Shown here: positions 1 through 12,600 of the stretch, one piece after another
Layout: every line of letters begins with the position of its first letter
How positions within the stretch are numbered: position 1 is the first letter of the stretch
NCBI GenBank assembly: GCA_013398275.1
Contig: VZSE01006121.1
Span: forward strand, 8,245 to 72,244
Length of the DNA stretch: 64,000 nt
Direction: 5' to 3'
Source: Promerops cafer
Taxonomy: Eukaryota; Chordata; Aves; Passeriformes; Nectariniidae
Notes under the pieces: generated by a model
The model's database searches: none
Told to the model about the DNA's origin: nothing
What the model saw: only the letters and a program-made list of their open reading frames with translations
Program-made: the position numbers and the translations under genes

Positions 1-200
1 TGACCTTGCGGCGCCGCCCGGCCCGGCCCGGCCCGGCCCGGCCCGGCCGCACTCCGGCGGGGGCAGGGAGGGACGGAGGGAGGTATCTGGGGCGGCGGGG
101 GGAGCAGGGCAGGGTAAACGCCTAAATCTGCCTTTCCCGGCGCAGCGGGGCCGGTGGAAGCGAAGGCTGGGTGCGCCATCCTACAGCAACAATTGCTTTG
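1..200. promoter_or_regulatory. CpG island edge, probable MYEF2/CTXN2 promoter area
   Basis: The first 200 bases are very GC- and CpG-rich and then fall sharply to ordinary AT-rich sequence. This is the profile of a vertebrate housekeeping promoter cut by the window edge. In mammals MYEF2 points away from CTXN2 just upstream of it, so a shared or bidirectional promoter here is likely, but no MYEF2 coding sequence could be recognised on the minus strand. A possible splice donor (GGTAAACG at about 111) could end a noncoding CTXN2 first exon. The promoter role is inference from composition and synteny. Confidence 0.6.
17..46. repeat. CCCGG pentanucleotide repeat, six copies
   Basis: Six perfect head-to-tail copies of CCCGG lie inside the CpG island. 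The complementary strand has regularly spaced G runs and could fold into G-quadruplex DNA or RNA. Confidence 0.9.
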
Positions 201-3200
201 CAGGTGCTCGGTCTCTCTCAGCCTCCGTCCCCTGGGAAGCAGGCAACACTTTTCCACATTCCCAAGTTAAGGATGATGCTAGTGAACGTTTTCTTTTCCT
301 GCATCTCTATATTATCCAAATCTAGACCATGTATATGAATTCACAACACAGAAGCTCTCATCCAATGAAGACTCCAGGCTCATATATTTGCTACAGATAA
401 AATCTTATTTTTGCAATTCATTCCCTGTTGGAAGGCTGGAAGTGTCACAGCTCGGCTGCTGCTTCTTTGCAGGGGAATACTGTTTATGTGGAAAAGTGTT
501 GCCTGCACCTTGAGTTACCATGCTGCAAAAACACTGTGTGGGGCTCTCTTTCCAGTGCTGTGAGCCATGCCTTCATTTGCTGGGCATCCATGTCCTGGCC
601 TTCCTACCTTCACCTCCCTGAATGTCTTAGAACCCATACCCTGAAGATACAATGTTCTCCCCAGCAATTTAGAGAATACAGGCAGGCAGTGAGCACATGA
701 GTGTGACAAGTCGGCTGTGTGGTCACAGTGCTCCTCTTGCAGCATTTCTGGCCATGTGTTGTTAACTCAGGTAGCTCAGACTCTTCAGAGAATTCCATAT
801 TCATGGTGATTTATATTTCTAGTCTATTTTATAGGACTTCTCCATTGTTAATCTTTTCATCTTACCACCTTCTATGACCAATTTCTGTAATAGCATTTCT
901 GGAATACAGTTTTGTTTCCCTGAACAGATAGTTAAGGGCAAATGAGGTGCTTCCAAAGCTCCAGAGAATGCCTGTTTATATGTCCCTTTCCAATTCAGGT
1001 TTGCTGTTACACAAGCACAAGCTCAGGACTGAAGCTATACAAAGTACTTTCAGAATGACCACATCCATGAACCGGCTGTAGACATCCAAGAAGAGAACAG
1101 ATGGCCAGTGATGTGGTCAATTTTGTTACAAACTGTCATTTAGGAAGTGAGTTTTTAGGCACCTGAGGCTTAGTCATGCCAAGAGGATGAATGCCCCCCT
1201 GCTTGAGATTGTGCAACAATACTAATTTCCTGAGTACTGAGCCATTAGAAAAAAATCCTTAGGGGATTTCTCTCTGTGAGAGAAGGACTGAAACCCAGAA
1301 CACCAGGAAGATTATCCTGGTTACTTTCTTGATCTTCTTAAGTCTCTCTGTAAACCTGAGAGTAACAGCTAAGTCCGAAAAAAATTATACCCTGTCACCC
1401 CAAACCACCAAATAGCTGGGGCTGGGATCTTCAATCCACACCAAACACTGGCAGAGTTGGGCTGGTGATTCTGCTAGAATAAGAATTTCGACATCTTCCT
1501 TCCAGCTGCCTCACAATACCTAGTGCCCATGGTGTTCCCCTTCATCCCCCCATAGGTGCAGCCAGCACCCCCAGCTCATACCTCCATTTTTCTTAGCTCA
1601 GTATTAAGCTGTTTCCCTCATTCCTATTTTCTTGAGGACTCTGTTTCTTCTGACCTCAGAAGGACTTCCAGTGGCATTTCATTTCACAGCAGGATGTTAA
1701 GGAGCCTTTCTTTTTGCCAGTGTTTATATGGGTAATGAATCAAAGGAGGAGAAGAATCCTGACCTGTAAAAAAAAAAGATCGAGCTCTGTCTGGGGCCAG
1801 CTTCCACAAAATGGCTCTGCAGATTATAGATGATACAATGCCTGTCCCCATGATGCTGTCCTAAAGGCTATCTTTGAGGATTTTGGGATCCAGGCCAGGT
1901 TAGTTAGCATTCACAGTCTTGTGACTCAGGACTTTGACAGATACACTGCAGCAAATGAAAAGGTATCTGACTAACTGGAGAGGACATCTAACCTGTGTGC
2001 AGCACTAAAATGTGAAAGCAATAAAAGGTACTCAAGGTACCAGGGTTTGGGGATACATAATTAGAACAAAATTTCCTGTGAACTTGAAGGCTTCAATTAC
2101 AGTTTCTGAAATTCAGGACAAGGAACAGAAGAACTCAAAGCTGCACATAAGAGTTTTCCAGAACCAATCCCCCCCCCAGGCAAAATACACAGTTTTCTCA
2201 TGCAGCTTTTTCATGCAAACTTTTGTTAAATAAGACTAAGATACCAATTTCTCCACACTTCAGCATCAATCAAGCTTTGCACAGAGATTTGTCCCATAAT
2301 GTCTCCTGACAAGCACATAATGTACAAACAAATCTCATCTAATTTCAGTGTGTAAGCTGCAAAATTACTAAGACTAGAAGTCATACTCTTGGAAAATTAA
2401 TCTCTGTGGTGAAGAAATGTTATGTCAAACACAAACATATTTGTCTGGACTCAGCCAAATTCTGGGTTCTCCATGGCCAGCCTACCCCTAACATTCTTCT
2501 CAATGTCTTTCAAGAGAGCAACTGGGTTTTTTGGGTCTGGCTTTCCCAGGTAGTGACTATGTATCATTATCCTGTATAAGCCTTGTTTTTTATTTTATAA
2601 CCCAGTACCCTAGAACTTTTGGAAAGTATTTTTTTTCCCTTGACTCACTTTTGTTCAAATCAACTGACTTCTAACATAAATTTGTGATATTGAACTTTCT
2701 GTAATTTTTTTTCCTGCAGAAGGTCAAACTTAATAGAAAAATTGGAAGTGTGCCCAATGAAAATCCATATAGCAGGTGGGGTTTGATGATGTATTTTCAG
2801 AAAATAAATATTGCTTGTTGTTGACATTATTTCTTATTACTATAGGCTGTATCTGGATCTTTCTTCCAGCTTAACAAGAATTAAAACAGCATGACCCAAA
2901 GATGAGACTATAATTCAAAACAAGGAAGGATCTCATACACAGGTCTATAGAATAAACAGAACATTGGTTGTTATGCTCTGGTAAATGTGTAAAGACTAAC
3001 AGGAAACATAATTTAATATCTACTTTACTGAGAAAAAAAGAGAAATACTTGTGTTTTGCCCTTTTGATCTTTGTTCTGAATTTTTTGTTCTTTAGGATAG
3101 TAGTCAAAAACTCCACAAATTTTGAAGTGAGAAAGGAGACACCAAACCAGATAAAAGTTTTGTCCATTTCTGTCTGCTCGGGAATACCAAAAGTTATTTT

Positions 3201-4565
3201 TACTTTTTCTGTTGCTTTTACTTGTAGGCTGACTCAGAGTATGGCTCCTCTCAGCCATGGCTGCAGTTCACAGTAGAGACACTGGAACTCCCTTTAATCT
3301 GGTTTAGCAGTGCAGGTACCTGAAGCAGTGTAGCCATGGCAGCAACCAGCTCTGAGTGGCCTAATTACTCTGCCAAGAAATAAATGGATACTGGCAATTC
3401 CCTAGGGAAAAAGAGGTTGAATTGTTAACAAAAGGAGTTTCCCCTGAGGCACATTCGTTAAATAGGTGTTAGCAAGAGCCAGAAAACCTCAAGTTCTAAC
3501 CTTAGTATAAAAATGTCTTTGTCCTTTGGCACTTTTGATGTCCCAGCCTTCCAATTCTCCCACTGTCTATAGATACAAAAGAGAGATGTGGTTTCAATAT
3601 CTGATGGAAAACCTAAAATTAAGCAAATGATCCCCACCCCCAACTAAAATCTATAGGTAAGATCTCCTTAAAAAGACAAATATAAGAAGTTTCTCCTTTC
3701 TGGAAACATGCAGAGCTCTCCTGGTGGCAGCAGCGGGGTGGAGTTGCTTGAGCATCCTGCTTCCCTAGGACACACGTCAGGGTCAGTCCCCTGAGCAACG
3801 CGAGGAGCACGGGCAGATCTCCTGTTTACTGTGCCTGTAAAAATGGCAGGGTATGTATGCGGAAGACCAAGGAGAATAAACAAATGAGAGCAAGATTTAG
3901 GGGAAGGGAATTTAATTCTGGTATCTCTTCTTCCACCAGTCTTTGCTCATACACAAGAGTGGACACGTATAGAGAAAGGTGAAGGGGTAATTTTAGCACT
4001 GCTCACTTTCTTACAAGCTCAAAATACACACAGCTTTTTTTTCTGAAACTGGAGCCCAAAACTTCACTAAAATTGCACACATAGTCTTTTATTTTACAAG
4101 TTGGGTCTATTTATGTAAACTCTGAGCTAAATCAAATGAATAAAATCCACATTATTTAGCTGAAATTGCCTTTGCGGTCAGTGCAAGTTTAACTAGTTTA
4201 AGCACAGATATGTGAAGCCATTTCAGGAAACATACCAGGTTTCTGCATGTGGAGACCTTAGAGAGTATTGCCAAATCACAATCTGTAGACTTGTGCCCAG
4301 TCTGACAAAATGTTGTTTGCAAATTTATTTTGGGCAGACAGAAAGCCAGAAAATTGTGAGTCTGCTGTCTCAAAACAGAGGCAAGTAAGTGAATGGTGTG
4401 TAGAGGCTAATAGATGCAGTTTTATTACATTAATTTAAACATGAAAAAACAACAGGACACTTCTAAAATCCAAGCTGGTTTTCATTTTCAAATGTTCATA
4501 TGTTACAACTCAGATATATGCACCCCATTTAGAGCTAACCACACTGATTTGACATTTCTATGCAG
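201..4565 (+). other. Presumed CTXN2 first intron; no coding signal seen
   Basis: About 4.3 kb lie between the CpG island and the CTXN2 coding exon. Short open frames on both strands (for example 428-700 and 2968-3276) lack start context, splice context or recognisable protein similarity and are treated as chance. If CTXN2 is transcribed from the CpG island, as in mammals, this is its first intron with possible unrecognised noncoding exons. Confidence 0.5.
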
Positions 4566-4622
4566 GCAAAGAAGCAATAGAGGTGAAAATCCCACAGAGC
4601 CACCAGGATGTGATGCCCAATG
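4566..4622 (+). other. CTXN2: CTXN2 5' untranslated part of coding exon
   Basis: A pyrimidine-containing acceptor (ACATTTCTATGCAG) ends at 4565, and about 57 bases of leader precede the start codon. This indicates that the coding exon is preceded by at least one noncoding exon upstream, most likely in the CpG island. Confidence 0.6.
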
Positions 4623-4868
4623 ATGAGCAGTAATTACTGCAGCAACACTTCAGCCAGCATGAGTGTCAACGAAATGTCTGCCTTCCCTCTGACTTTAGAA
4701 CAAAAAACTGGCTTTGCCTTTGTGGGGATTTTGTGTGTTTTCTTGGGACTTCTAATTATCAGATGCTTCAAAATCTTGCTAGACCCCTACAGCAGTATGC
4801 CTTCTTCCACATGGGAAGATGAAGTTGAGGGGTTGGATAAAGGAACATTTGAATATGCTCTTGCATGA
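4623..4868 (+). CDS. CTXN2: Cortexin-2, single coding exon
   Basis: This encodes an 81-residue single-pass membrane protein of the cortexin family, small neuron-enriched proteins with a short outer N-terminus and a conserved cytoplasmic tail. The frame shows a polar N-terminus with NxS/T sequons (N8, N-T-S), one hydrophobic helix at roughly residues 28-50 (FAFVGILCVFLGLLIIRC), and the family tail with DPYSSMPSSTWEDEVEG followed by a C-terminal FEYALA. The length and tail match mammalian cortexin-2 almost residue for residue. There are two adjacent ATGs at 4620 and 4623; the second gives the usual 81-residue length. The whole frame is in one exon, whose probable acceptor is TATGCAG at 4559-4565. 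It is the left neighbour of SLC12A1, as in mammals. Molecular function is poorly known in the family. Confidence 0.96.
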   Translation: MSSNYCSNTSASMSVNEMSAFPLTLEQKTGFAFVGILCVFLGLLIIRCFKILLDPYSSMPSSTWEDEVEGLDKGTFEYALA

Positions 4869-4987
4869 AAACTCACATAATATCCTGCCTTAAATTTGAT
4901 GTTGATTTCATTTTGGAAACCAACTGTTGTTACATTTGTTATACATACCTGCATTTTGGAGATATGTTGGTGGCATCCATTTTGTTA

Positions 4988-4993
4988 AATAAA
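4988..4993 (+). promoter_or_regulatory. CTXN2: CTXN2 polyadenylation signal AATAAA
   Basis: A canonical AATAAA lies 120 bases after the stop codon. It is followed 25-45 bases later by a GT-rich stretch (TTCATGTTGCTTTTATTTG), so it is a good candidate for the CTXN2 transcript end near 5010. Confidence 0.75.
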
Positions 4994-7518
4994 TATTTGT
5001 TGCAAACTCAAGAGGTACTTCATGTTGCTTTTATTTGATGAACAGTGGAATGGTAGATAAGAAATGGCTAACAGCAAACAAATACACAAAAAATCACTAG
5101 AAAATTACCACGGCCAGTATTTTAAGGATCAGATGATACCTGGCTCTTCAGAGGAGGATCTCATGTCTACTGTGTCCCATGACAGGCTGAAGAAAAAGAC
5201 AGGCTCATGAATGGTGAATGTTTAAGTGGTAGCCCCCTGCCCTCCTCATCCAACACAATTTTCTGAAACTCAGTGTCTGTACTCGTACACTGAGGATACA
5301 AAAGTGGAGTACAACAAATGGTTGTGGCTTAGAGGAGGTGCCTGCAGGAGGTGTGTGTCCATGTTTTTATTCCACTGGGTTACAGAAGATGATTCACTTT
5401 AAATTGGAACTTAAACTGTCTGGTTAACAGCTCCCAGCAGTAATTACACTAGCCTGGCAAGGCCAAAGCAGACACAATCATGCTGCTTACCCATTTTTAC
5501 CCAGCCCCCAAGGAGGGATGGGGTCCAGAGCTCTGTACCCTCCAGCACCCTCCACAGCTGGTTCTTCTGTTCTTCTGTTTGTGCTCCTGCAGTTGTGCAC
5601 AGTGTATGACCTGGACTGTCACTGATGAACTGGTCATGGGAGATCCTATCAAAGCAGAAGCAGCAAAAGCAGAGACTCAAATCTGGATATTCAAGGTCAC
5701 CCTCATACACACAGCTGTTTAGCAAGTGTGACAGTACTTGACAGAAATTCAATTCCGTTTTTAAGAAGGCTGGCATTAGAATTTTAGGCACTGTCACTTT
5801 TGCTAAACAGATCTGTTTGCAATGAGGAGTTAAGACAAGGAGATCAGTTACAGCAGTTGTTTTCTTTTTCATGTATTCTGAAAAATACATGTTATTCCTT
5901 TTGCCCTATATACTAGGCAGAGGCAGACAGTGGAACAGCAGACCTCAAGTGCCATTTGGAACATAAAATACTCGATTGTACAGAGAAGGACATTAATCTC
6001 CTGTCTGAAAAATACAAGAGAGGAACAGCCAATATTAATCTGCACTGGTCTATTTAAATTATAAAACATAAACAATTTTGTGAATGTAAGGGCTTTCAAC
6101 TGCTTCAGATTATACATAAGAAAAAAATCCAGACCCTCAGAGATTCAGTATATTGCATTTATTCTAGTTAATTTAGCCATAAAATCCAAGGCAGATATCA
6201 GTACAATGATTCATGTGATCTGTTATTGCTGGATAGGATCATCCACTGCAGAGATCTGACACTGCCATTCTTTTTATGTACATCTAATCAGCACAGCTGA
6301 GCTCTGGCTGTCAGGTTAGAGTGCTGAAGGTACTTCAGTTATCTGGGTTAAATATACTTCAGTTATCTCTAAACTACACAGCAAACACTGCAAACATATC
6401 CAAAGAACCCCAATATTGTCTTATTATTTTTGTTCTTGACCCAGTCTATTGCTGGAAGCAAATTATCTAATACCCTTCTAATTACGAAGTTTCATAATTT
6501 CCTGCCTGCTCTTTTCTTTATCCCAAAAGACTAGGAAGTCAGCCTTCCCAGAAACAATACAGTGAACAAAATTTTTCAAAGGCTTCTTAAATATACAGGG
6601 TAAAACTTTAAATAGGGTCAGGAGTAAATGGTTTAAAATTGCATGTAGGACAAGAGGACCCCCCCAAAGAATGATCCCACTGACTTCACTGAATCTTCTG
6701 CATAAAATGCATTGAGCAGATCCTGTCCTGAACTCTTGTTATCTGCGTGACTACATATGCAGAACTGAAAGATAGAGAGAGTATGATCTGTGCAGAATCA
6801 GGCATAGTAGGGAGGGAAATGGAGATAACAAAAGTATTTTCAGGCCCCCTTAGAAATTTCGCAATGCCATAAACCCAGTAATTGTAATGGACAGGTACAT
6901 TTGCTGGTTAAAAGTTAACAAGCTAGAATGCCTTTCTAAATCACCATCTAGAAATGTTTTGAAAGAGAGGGATTGGATGGTCTATTCAGTATATTAAACA
7001 GGAGAAAAATCTGGCCAATAGGGCAGAGTCTGTAATGCCTCAAAGAGAAGGTCACACTATATGCATGAATAAAAGAGGCAGATTGTCCTTCCCTAAAAAC
7101 ACAGGATTGAATGGTAAGTTAAATTACCCTGAATAAGGTAAACTTGATTATTTATGCATAATGCTAGAAAACTAAACAGAAAGTTAATGGCAAATAACAG
7201 TTCAGAGATCTCTGGAAATACATTATGAAAACCAAAGTATTATTTTCAAGAACAGCGGAAAGGTAAGAGACTTTACTTTTCCTAGCAAAACACTAATATA
7301 GAAATAAGACAGTGAAATGACAGAATCATTTTACTTGGTAGCAATAGTTTCATTGTCATCAAAGAATCAGAATTTCATTCAGTCATGGAGATGGAAACAA
7401 ACATAGTTCCACTGACCTCAGTGACAGAAGATTTGTCTTTGCTCCTTCATGTCTGAAGATGAAACACTTCCTTGCAACTTTAAAAGGCTGAAGGAAGCAG
7501 AATACTATGATCATAAAT

Positions 7519-7642
7519 GAATAAGAATAAGAATAAGAATAAGAATAAGAATAAGAATAAGAATAAGAATAAGAATAAGAATAAGAATAAGAATAAGAAT
7601 AAGAATAAGAATAAGAATAAGAATAAGAATAAGAATAAGAAT
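7519..7642. repeat. (GAATAA)20 hexanucleotide microsatellite
   Basis: Twenty perfect head-to-tail copies of GAATAA run from 7519 to 7638, followed by a partial copy. On the minus strand the array reads as an alternating Tyr-Ser frame, which is an artefact of the repeat and not a gene. The lack of interruptions suggests a young, length-variable locus. Confidence 0.97.
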
Positions 7643-7968
7643 ACAAAGCCAGTAGAAGTAAAATAAACTAAATAAATGTCATATGTTGCTGTGAGGCTTG
7701 TACAATATTAAGCAGGAAAACTAACATGAATATGAGGAGTGACAAAGTGGTGTCTCAGCAGAGAAGTGACAGCAGAATATTACCTATAGCTGATGGAAGA
7801 AATAAGAAAATATGCTTTAGCTGTATCTCATACTGAAGATGAAGAACATCTGATTATCAGCTCTTCAAATTATAATTTGGATATGTGATTTTAGAGAAAA
7901 TCTGCATTGCTGAGCTATAAATATTGATGCCATATTTTATCTTTCGGTGACAAAGGGCCAAATGCATT

Positions 7969-8060
7969 TCACAAAATCATTGAGAAATTTAAATTGAAAA
8001 AATCTTAGGAGTTCATCTAGTCCAAGCTCCTGTGAAAATATGGGACTTCAAAAAAATGTC
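7969..8060 (-). mobile_element. CR1 LINE 3'-end fragment, degraded
   Basis: The stretch with AAAATCATTGAGAAATTTAA and then GTTCATCTAGTCCAAGC is a diverged version of the well-known reverse-complement CR1 tail (AATCATAGAATCA...GATCATCTAGTCCAACC). The orientation is therefore minus. Only the end of the element remains, with no coding capacity. Confidence 0.65.
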
Positions 8061-8479
8061 TGTAATGGGCTTACATATCCAGATTTTCAGGTCATGTATT
8101 TGTTCATGAGATTTATTTTGTTTATAAAACTTTCTGCTTTTACAAATGCTTGCAGAGTTTCAATGTCTGAGCATGTTCGGGTTTAGTGCCTTTGAACAAA
8201 CTGGGCTCCTACTGAATTATACAGGTCTATACAACCACACTCCCTAATCTCCTTAGAAATATGTTTCAAGACAAATGATTGCCATCATTTCTATAGCTCA
8301 TTTCAGGGCTTTCTAAGCCATACTTGAAATTACTGCAAAGGTACTTAACCCACTAAAGGCCTTAAATATATGTACCCCTTCTTCTCTTGTAGTTTTTGTT
8401 TGGTTGTTTGTTTTCTTTGAGGAGATCTGTGTGGGAAAGAGGAGGTGAGAAGCAGATTAGACAGCTGTGTGTTCACCTC

Positions 8480-8650
8480 TCCATGAGCTGCCACTCAGGG
8501 GGACCTAGACAGGCCAGAGAAATGGGCCAGCAGGAATCTCATGACATTCAACAAGGACAAATGCAAATCCTGTACCTCAAACAGATTTAACATCTGCACC
8601 ACACAGGGAGCAACTCTCCTGGAAGTGACTGGGGGAGCAGGCTACAGAGG
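8480..8650 (+). mobile_element. CR1 LINE internal (ORF2 end) fragment
   Basis: Phrases such as GACCTAGACAGGCCAGAGAA, CAGGAATCTCATGACATTCA and ACAAGGACAAATGCAAATCC match the part of CR1 ORF2 usually seen as GACCTTGACAGGCTGGAGAG / AACCTCATGAAGTTCAACAA. The short open frame at 8396-8590 overlaps it only in part and is not a host gene. The copy is diverged and truncated. Confidence 0.7.
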
Positions 8651-9019
8651 AGTGAGCCCCATGCTATCCATGTGTTAATTGTATGATCATATTCCAAGCT
8701 TGTGTACATGGATGCTCACCATGTCACCCTGCTCTTTTGTGGGTTTTCATAAAACAGATTGAAACTAGAGGAGTTCTTGGCCCATTTACAGCTCAGGCCT
8801 TTACCTCCTCTGGAGCTCATACCATAATACTGCTAGTTTGGTTAGAGGGTCAAGTGCATCCATCATAGATGGAACACCTCCACAAGCTCTGTCTTTGCTT
8901 CAGCTATGTTTTTACTCAACAAGTCATAGGATGACAGTCTCATGGATACTTGGTGAGGCAGGGGAGAGGGGAGAGCTTGTGGTGGAAAACTTATCTAACC
9001 ATGCAAGATAATAGAAATA

Positions 9020-9229
9020 GTTTATTTATATATTTTATAGCAGAAAACCAGCAGCCAGCATCAGGAAGACTGCTTAGAGATTGAAGAGAAAATTCTCAGC
9101 CCTTCATTACTTGAGAAGCAAAGGTCTGATATGCAACAGCACTAAACCCTTTGCTGTATCTGCAGCTGAGTGGCTGCAGCCACAGAAGAGTACACGGATC
9201 AGTGACCTAAGTCTGTAGCATCCCCGAAG
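9020..9229 (+). promoter_or_regulatory. SLC12A1: SLC12A1 candidate core promoter and 5' UTR
   Basis: A TATA-like AT box (TTTATATATTTTATAG, about 9025-9041) lies about 200 bases before the SLC12A1 start codon, and no CpG island is present. This suits a tissue-restricted TATA-type promoter. A transcription start near 9060-9070 would give a leader of about 160 bases. Alternatively, ATCTGCAG at 9158-9165 could be an acceptor from a noncoding exon farther upstream. Neither is proven. Confidence 0.45.
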
Positions 9230-9640
9230 ATGTCAATGAACAATGCACCAAATGCATTCTTGGATCCAAATGCAAATCGGTTTCAAGTGAACAAAATTAA
9301 TGAAGACCATGACAACAATGAAACAACCCAAGAGGATGTGGGCTCTGACCCACCACATTATGAAGAAACATCTTTTACTGATGAAACACATAACAGACTA
9401 AGAATCAGTTACAGACCAGGAAAAAGAGAATTATATGACAATTTCCGTCAAAATGGGGAGAAAACAGAAGCTAGCTTACATTCCTATGATACTCACAGTA
9501 AAATGTATTATCTACAAACTTTTGGCCATAACACAATGGACCCAGTTCCCAAAATCGATTATTATAGAAACACTGGCAGCATCAGTGGGAATAAGCTCAA
9601 CAGACCAAGCTTATTAGAAATTCACGAACAACTGGCAAAG
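9230..9640 (+). CDS. SLC12A1: SLC12A1 coding exon 1 (residues 1-137)
   Basis: This exon encodes the cytoplasmic N-terminal regulatory region. RFQV (17-20) is the SPAK/OSR1 kinase docking motif. T97, T102 and T115 sit in the conserved stretch YYLQTFGHNT...YYRNTGS that is phosphorylated to activate NKCC-type carriers. It ends in SLLEIHEQLAK, phase 0, with donor GTAAGTG. An in-frame ATG also occurs at codon 3. The next 4.4 kb are intron; the frame seen at 9645-9863 inside it is chance. Confidence 0.97.
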
Positions 9641-12600
9641 GTAAGTGAAAAGGAAAGATGAAATTTTTCTCTATTCCATTTCCAGACTATTAACTCTGTT
9701 TATTAATAAGAGAAAGTCCTTAAATTCATGGACCTTGCCCAAGAGAAGAAGTGTAAGTAACTACTCACCATATTTCCTTTGGCAGCTGCAATTTGTTCTC
9801 TGCTCTGTACCCTGCTCAAAGAAAAGATTTTTATTAAAAGGGAATTGTAATGTACTTTGCTAAGCAGAAAAACATAGCTTAATCTTGTCTAAAAGTATGG
9901 ATTTACCAAATCTCTTCTGTTTCACATAAGAGTTAGGATGGCAGATGGTGAATGTCAATTCATAATTTAACCACGCTACACAATTCACACTTATTATAAA
10001 CTTGAATTTTACATCAATGCATAACTAATTTTGACAGATTCCTCCATTGTACTCATTAACAAATATAAGTATTATAAAAAATATTATGTGAAACAAATGC
10101 AATTGCAGTTAATCAGATATCTAGAGCACTACCTGTTTGTTGCTGTAAACAAGAAAGAATCAAGAGCAAGGGTGTTTTCAGGTGCTGATTCAGTGTACAA
10201 ATTTGAGGTTAATTGTGCACTCATCAGGGCAGGGCTGGAAAGAGAAATATCATTGCTATAGTTAAACTGAGACTAAAAGCGTCAATATGCAGCAAAAACT
10301 CCTGTTCTTTTTTTTTTTGAGTTAGACAATTGTGAAATGAGAAAACTTGAGAGAAAACAAGCTCTTATCCCCATTCCACTCAGTTCTTCATACTTCTGAG
10401 GTCTGAATAATTTTGACAAGCTTCTGATTTTTGAATGTTGGTTCAGATCTTGTTCAGACTTCTCTTCTCTGGAGATTCCTCTTTCCTACGGAGGAAATAT
10501 ACTTTAATGTAAAGTAATGAAATCAAGAAAAAAATATAGCCATTAGTAAATTAGGACCTGATTCTTTAGGATCTTATTAGGGCAGCTTCCTAGTTTTGGC
10601 CTGACTTACTCAAATTAAGCTCTCCACAGACCTGTGTAAAATGGCTTAAAAGGAGAAACATTTCCAAAGATGAAAACAAAGCAGATAGGAAAAGGGAAAC
10701 ATACTAATTTAATATACCCACTCATTTGCAGATGTACAAACTGCTACTCAAAGGACTAAACATATTTCCATGTCCAGAAGAAATTTCCTCTTACAATTTA
10801 CTTCAGTAGTGGCCAGATAGGAGTAAAACTATCTTGGCTTTGAACATAATGCTGAATAAACATGTACTGAACATCAGCATATTAAGGGATTTTCAGTTTT
10901 GATGGTAACCAGAAAATTCTGGGGTTTTTAATGTTGTATCTCTCAATGGTTTGTATATTTTAAACAAAATCAGAACTTTTTTAGGGTTTTTTAAGGCTTT
11001 CACTCAAAGATGATTAAAAAGAAGGCAGATTACATCACAGAATAACATGAAGAGAAAATTGTTTCACATATTAGGACTGTTAGAAAAAAGAGAAAAGAGC
11101 ATCATCGAACTTGGAGATTTCCAGACTTTTTCCAGTATCCAGCATTCATCTTACAGAAAGATAATCTTATGCCTTTCCAAATAGGAAGGTGAATGTCATA
11201 GGTAATGGGATTTTTGTTACACTGGCAACCTGCTGTGCCCTTATGTGGGTTGTGGCCCTGGTCTGGGAGCACAACCACAGCTCTGGAACAAACGATGCCC
11301 CATTAGCATGGCTGGAGCCCATTCCTGGCTGTCCCATGATCTCACTTGGTGACCTTGGACAAATCACTTCAGTCTGCAGAGCTTTTGCTGAAGAATAAGC
11401 AAACACGAGGTCACCAAATAGGAGCTCAGTAGGAAAGGGAATTGAGATGTCTGAAAAGGCAGAGCTCCTCTCAGGAGGCACAGGCTGTACCTGTGCTGGA
11501 TGGGGGTCCAGCCCCCGGCAAGCAGGGGAGGAGATGCCACACTGAGCATGGACAGGAGTTACAGTAATAGCCCAAGGTGCACTGCTGAAGCAGATGCTTT
11601 ACTCCTTTTTTACTTAATCATTAAAATCTGGGTTCACCACACCATACCCCAAGGCAATCTCACCCCCCTCTCCCCCGATTTGAAACTCAAGTTTTTGAAG
11701 ACAACTGTTCTGTCAGAGCCCATTGCAAGATTCTGATAAGAAGTGGCATATGTTTGACATCAGATTGCTAAACATCACATAAGCATTCCCATTGTGCTTT
11801 GATGCTAGGCTTAACATCAGAAGATAAATATTAATATTTAATACATTTTTTAATATGTAATTTTTCAAATGTCAGAATGTAAGACAGGCTGAAAGGAACT
11901 TCAAATATCTAGTTTCCACACTGCTGGAGTCAAATGTGTGACATCTTTTAGCAAGATGTGTCAGTTTTTGCACACATTAAGCCAATTAAATCCCTAAAAA
12001 ATAGTCTAAGTGCTATTTCACAGCTGATGGCTGTTGATAATTACTTGGGCTTAATATTTACCCTACATAAGAAATAATCTAACCTTTCTTCCTCTTGGCT
12101 ATTCTCCACACTTGTTATGGAGATTTGATAAGCTCATCATCTTTAGCCCCAGGAGAGATGAAGACTAAACCATTCTGAAACAAGGAAAGGAAAATGTTTG
12201 GGTTAGTTTGGGTTTTGGGGTTTTTTTTAAGCAGTTAACTTTTTATTTTAGTAGCTTTTCAAAATGTTCTGTCACTTTTATTCCACATCCTTAATGCATG
12301 AGTAGCACAGGTAAAGCTGCTTGGTAAATAACCAATCATTCACTAAAGCACACCAATTTAAAATGCATTTATGGAAGGTTTAAGGCCATAATTTATTATA
12401 ATGGCAGAGAGAGCACAAATTAATTCAAAGTACAGAGGAAACAACTTGTTTCAAGTACAAAGACCAAACCCTTTTAATTTTCTTGTCTTTGAAATTCTAA
12501 CCACTGTAGCAAACGCCCATCATATAATTCTACTAATCTTCCTTCATCAACTTCAACCATTTATGGTTATTTTGAGCAAACATAGACATTATTATTTCAG

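Larger units (their letters stand above)
5015..9020. other. CTXN2-SLC12A1 intergenic region
   Basis: About 4 kb lie between the CTXN2 transcript end and the SLC12A1 leader. It contains a perfect GAATAA hexamer array (7519-7642) and two CR1 fragments (about 7969 and 8480). Open frames such as 5444-5890 on the minus strand show no recognisable similarity and have no promoter or splice context. Kidney enhancers for SLC12A1 would be expected here, but none can be recognised by eye. Confidence 0.6.

Noticed and set aside
5444..5890. Minus-strand 148-codon open frame upstream of SLC12A1
   Set aside because: No recognisable similarity, no promoter, no poly(A) signal and no splice context; length is within chance for 64 kb on six frames.
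7383..7646. Minus-strand 87-codon frame with a Tyr-Ser repeat
   Set aside because: It is the translation of the GAATAA microsatellite and has no independent support.
8396..8590. 64-codon frame as a small host protein
   Set aside because: Much of it overlaps a recognisable CR1 LINE fragment.
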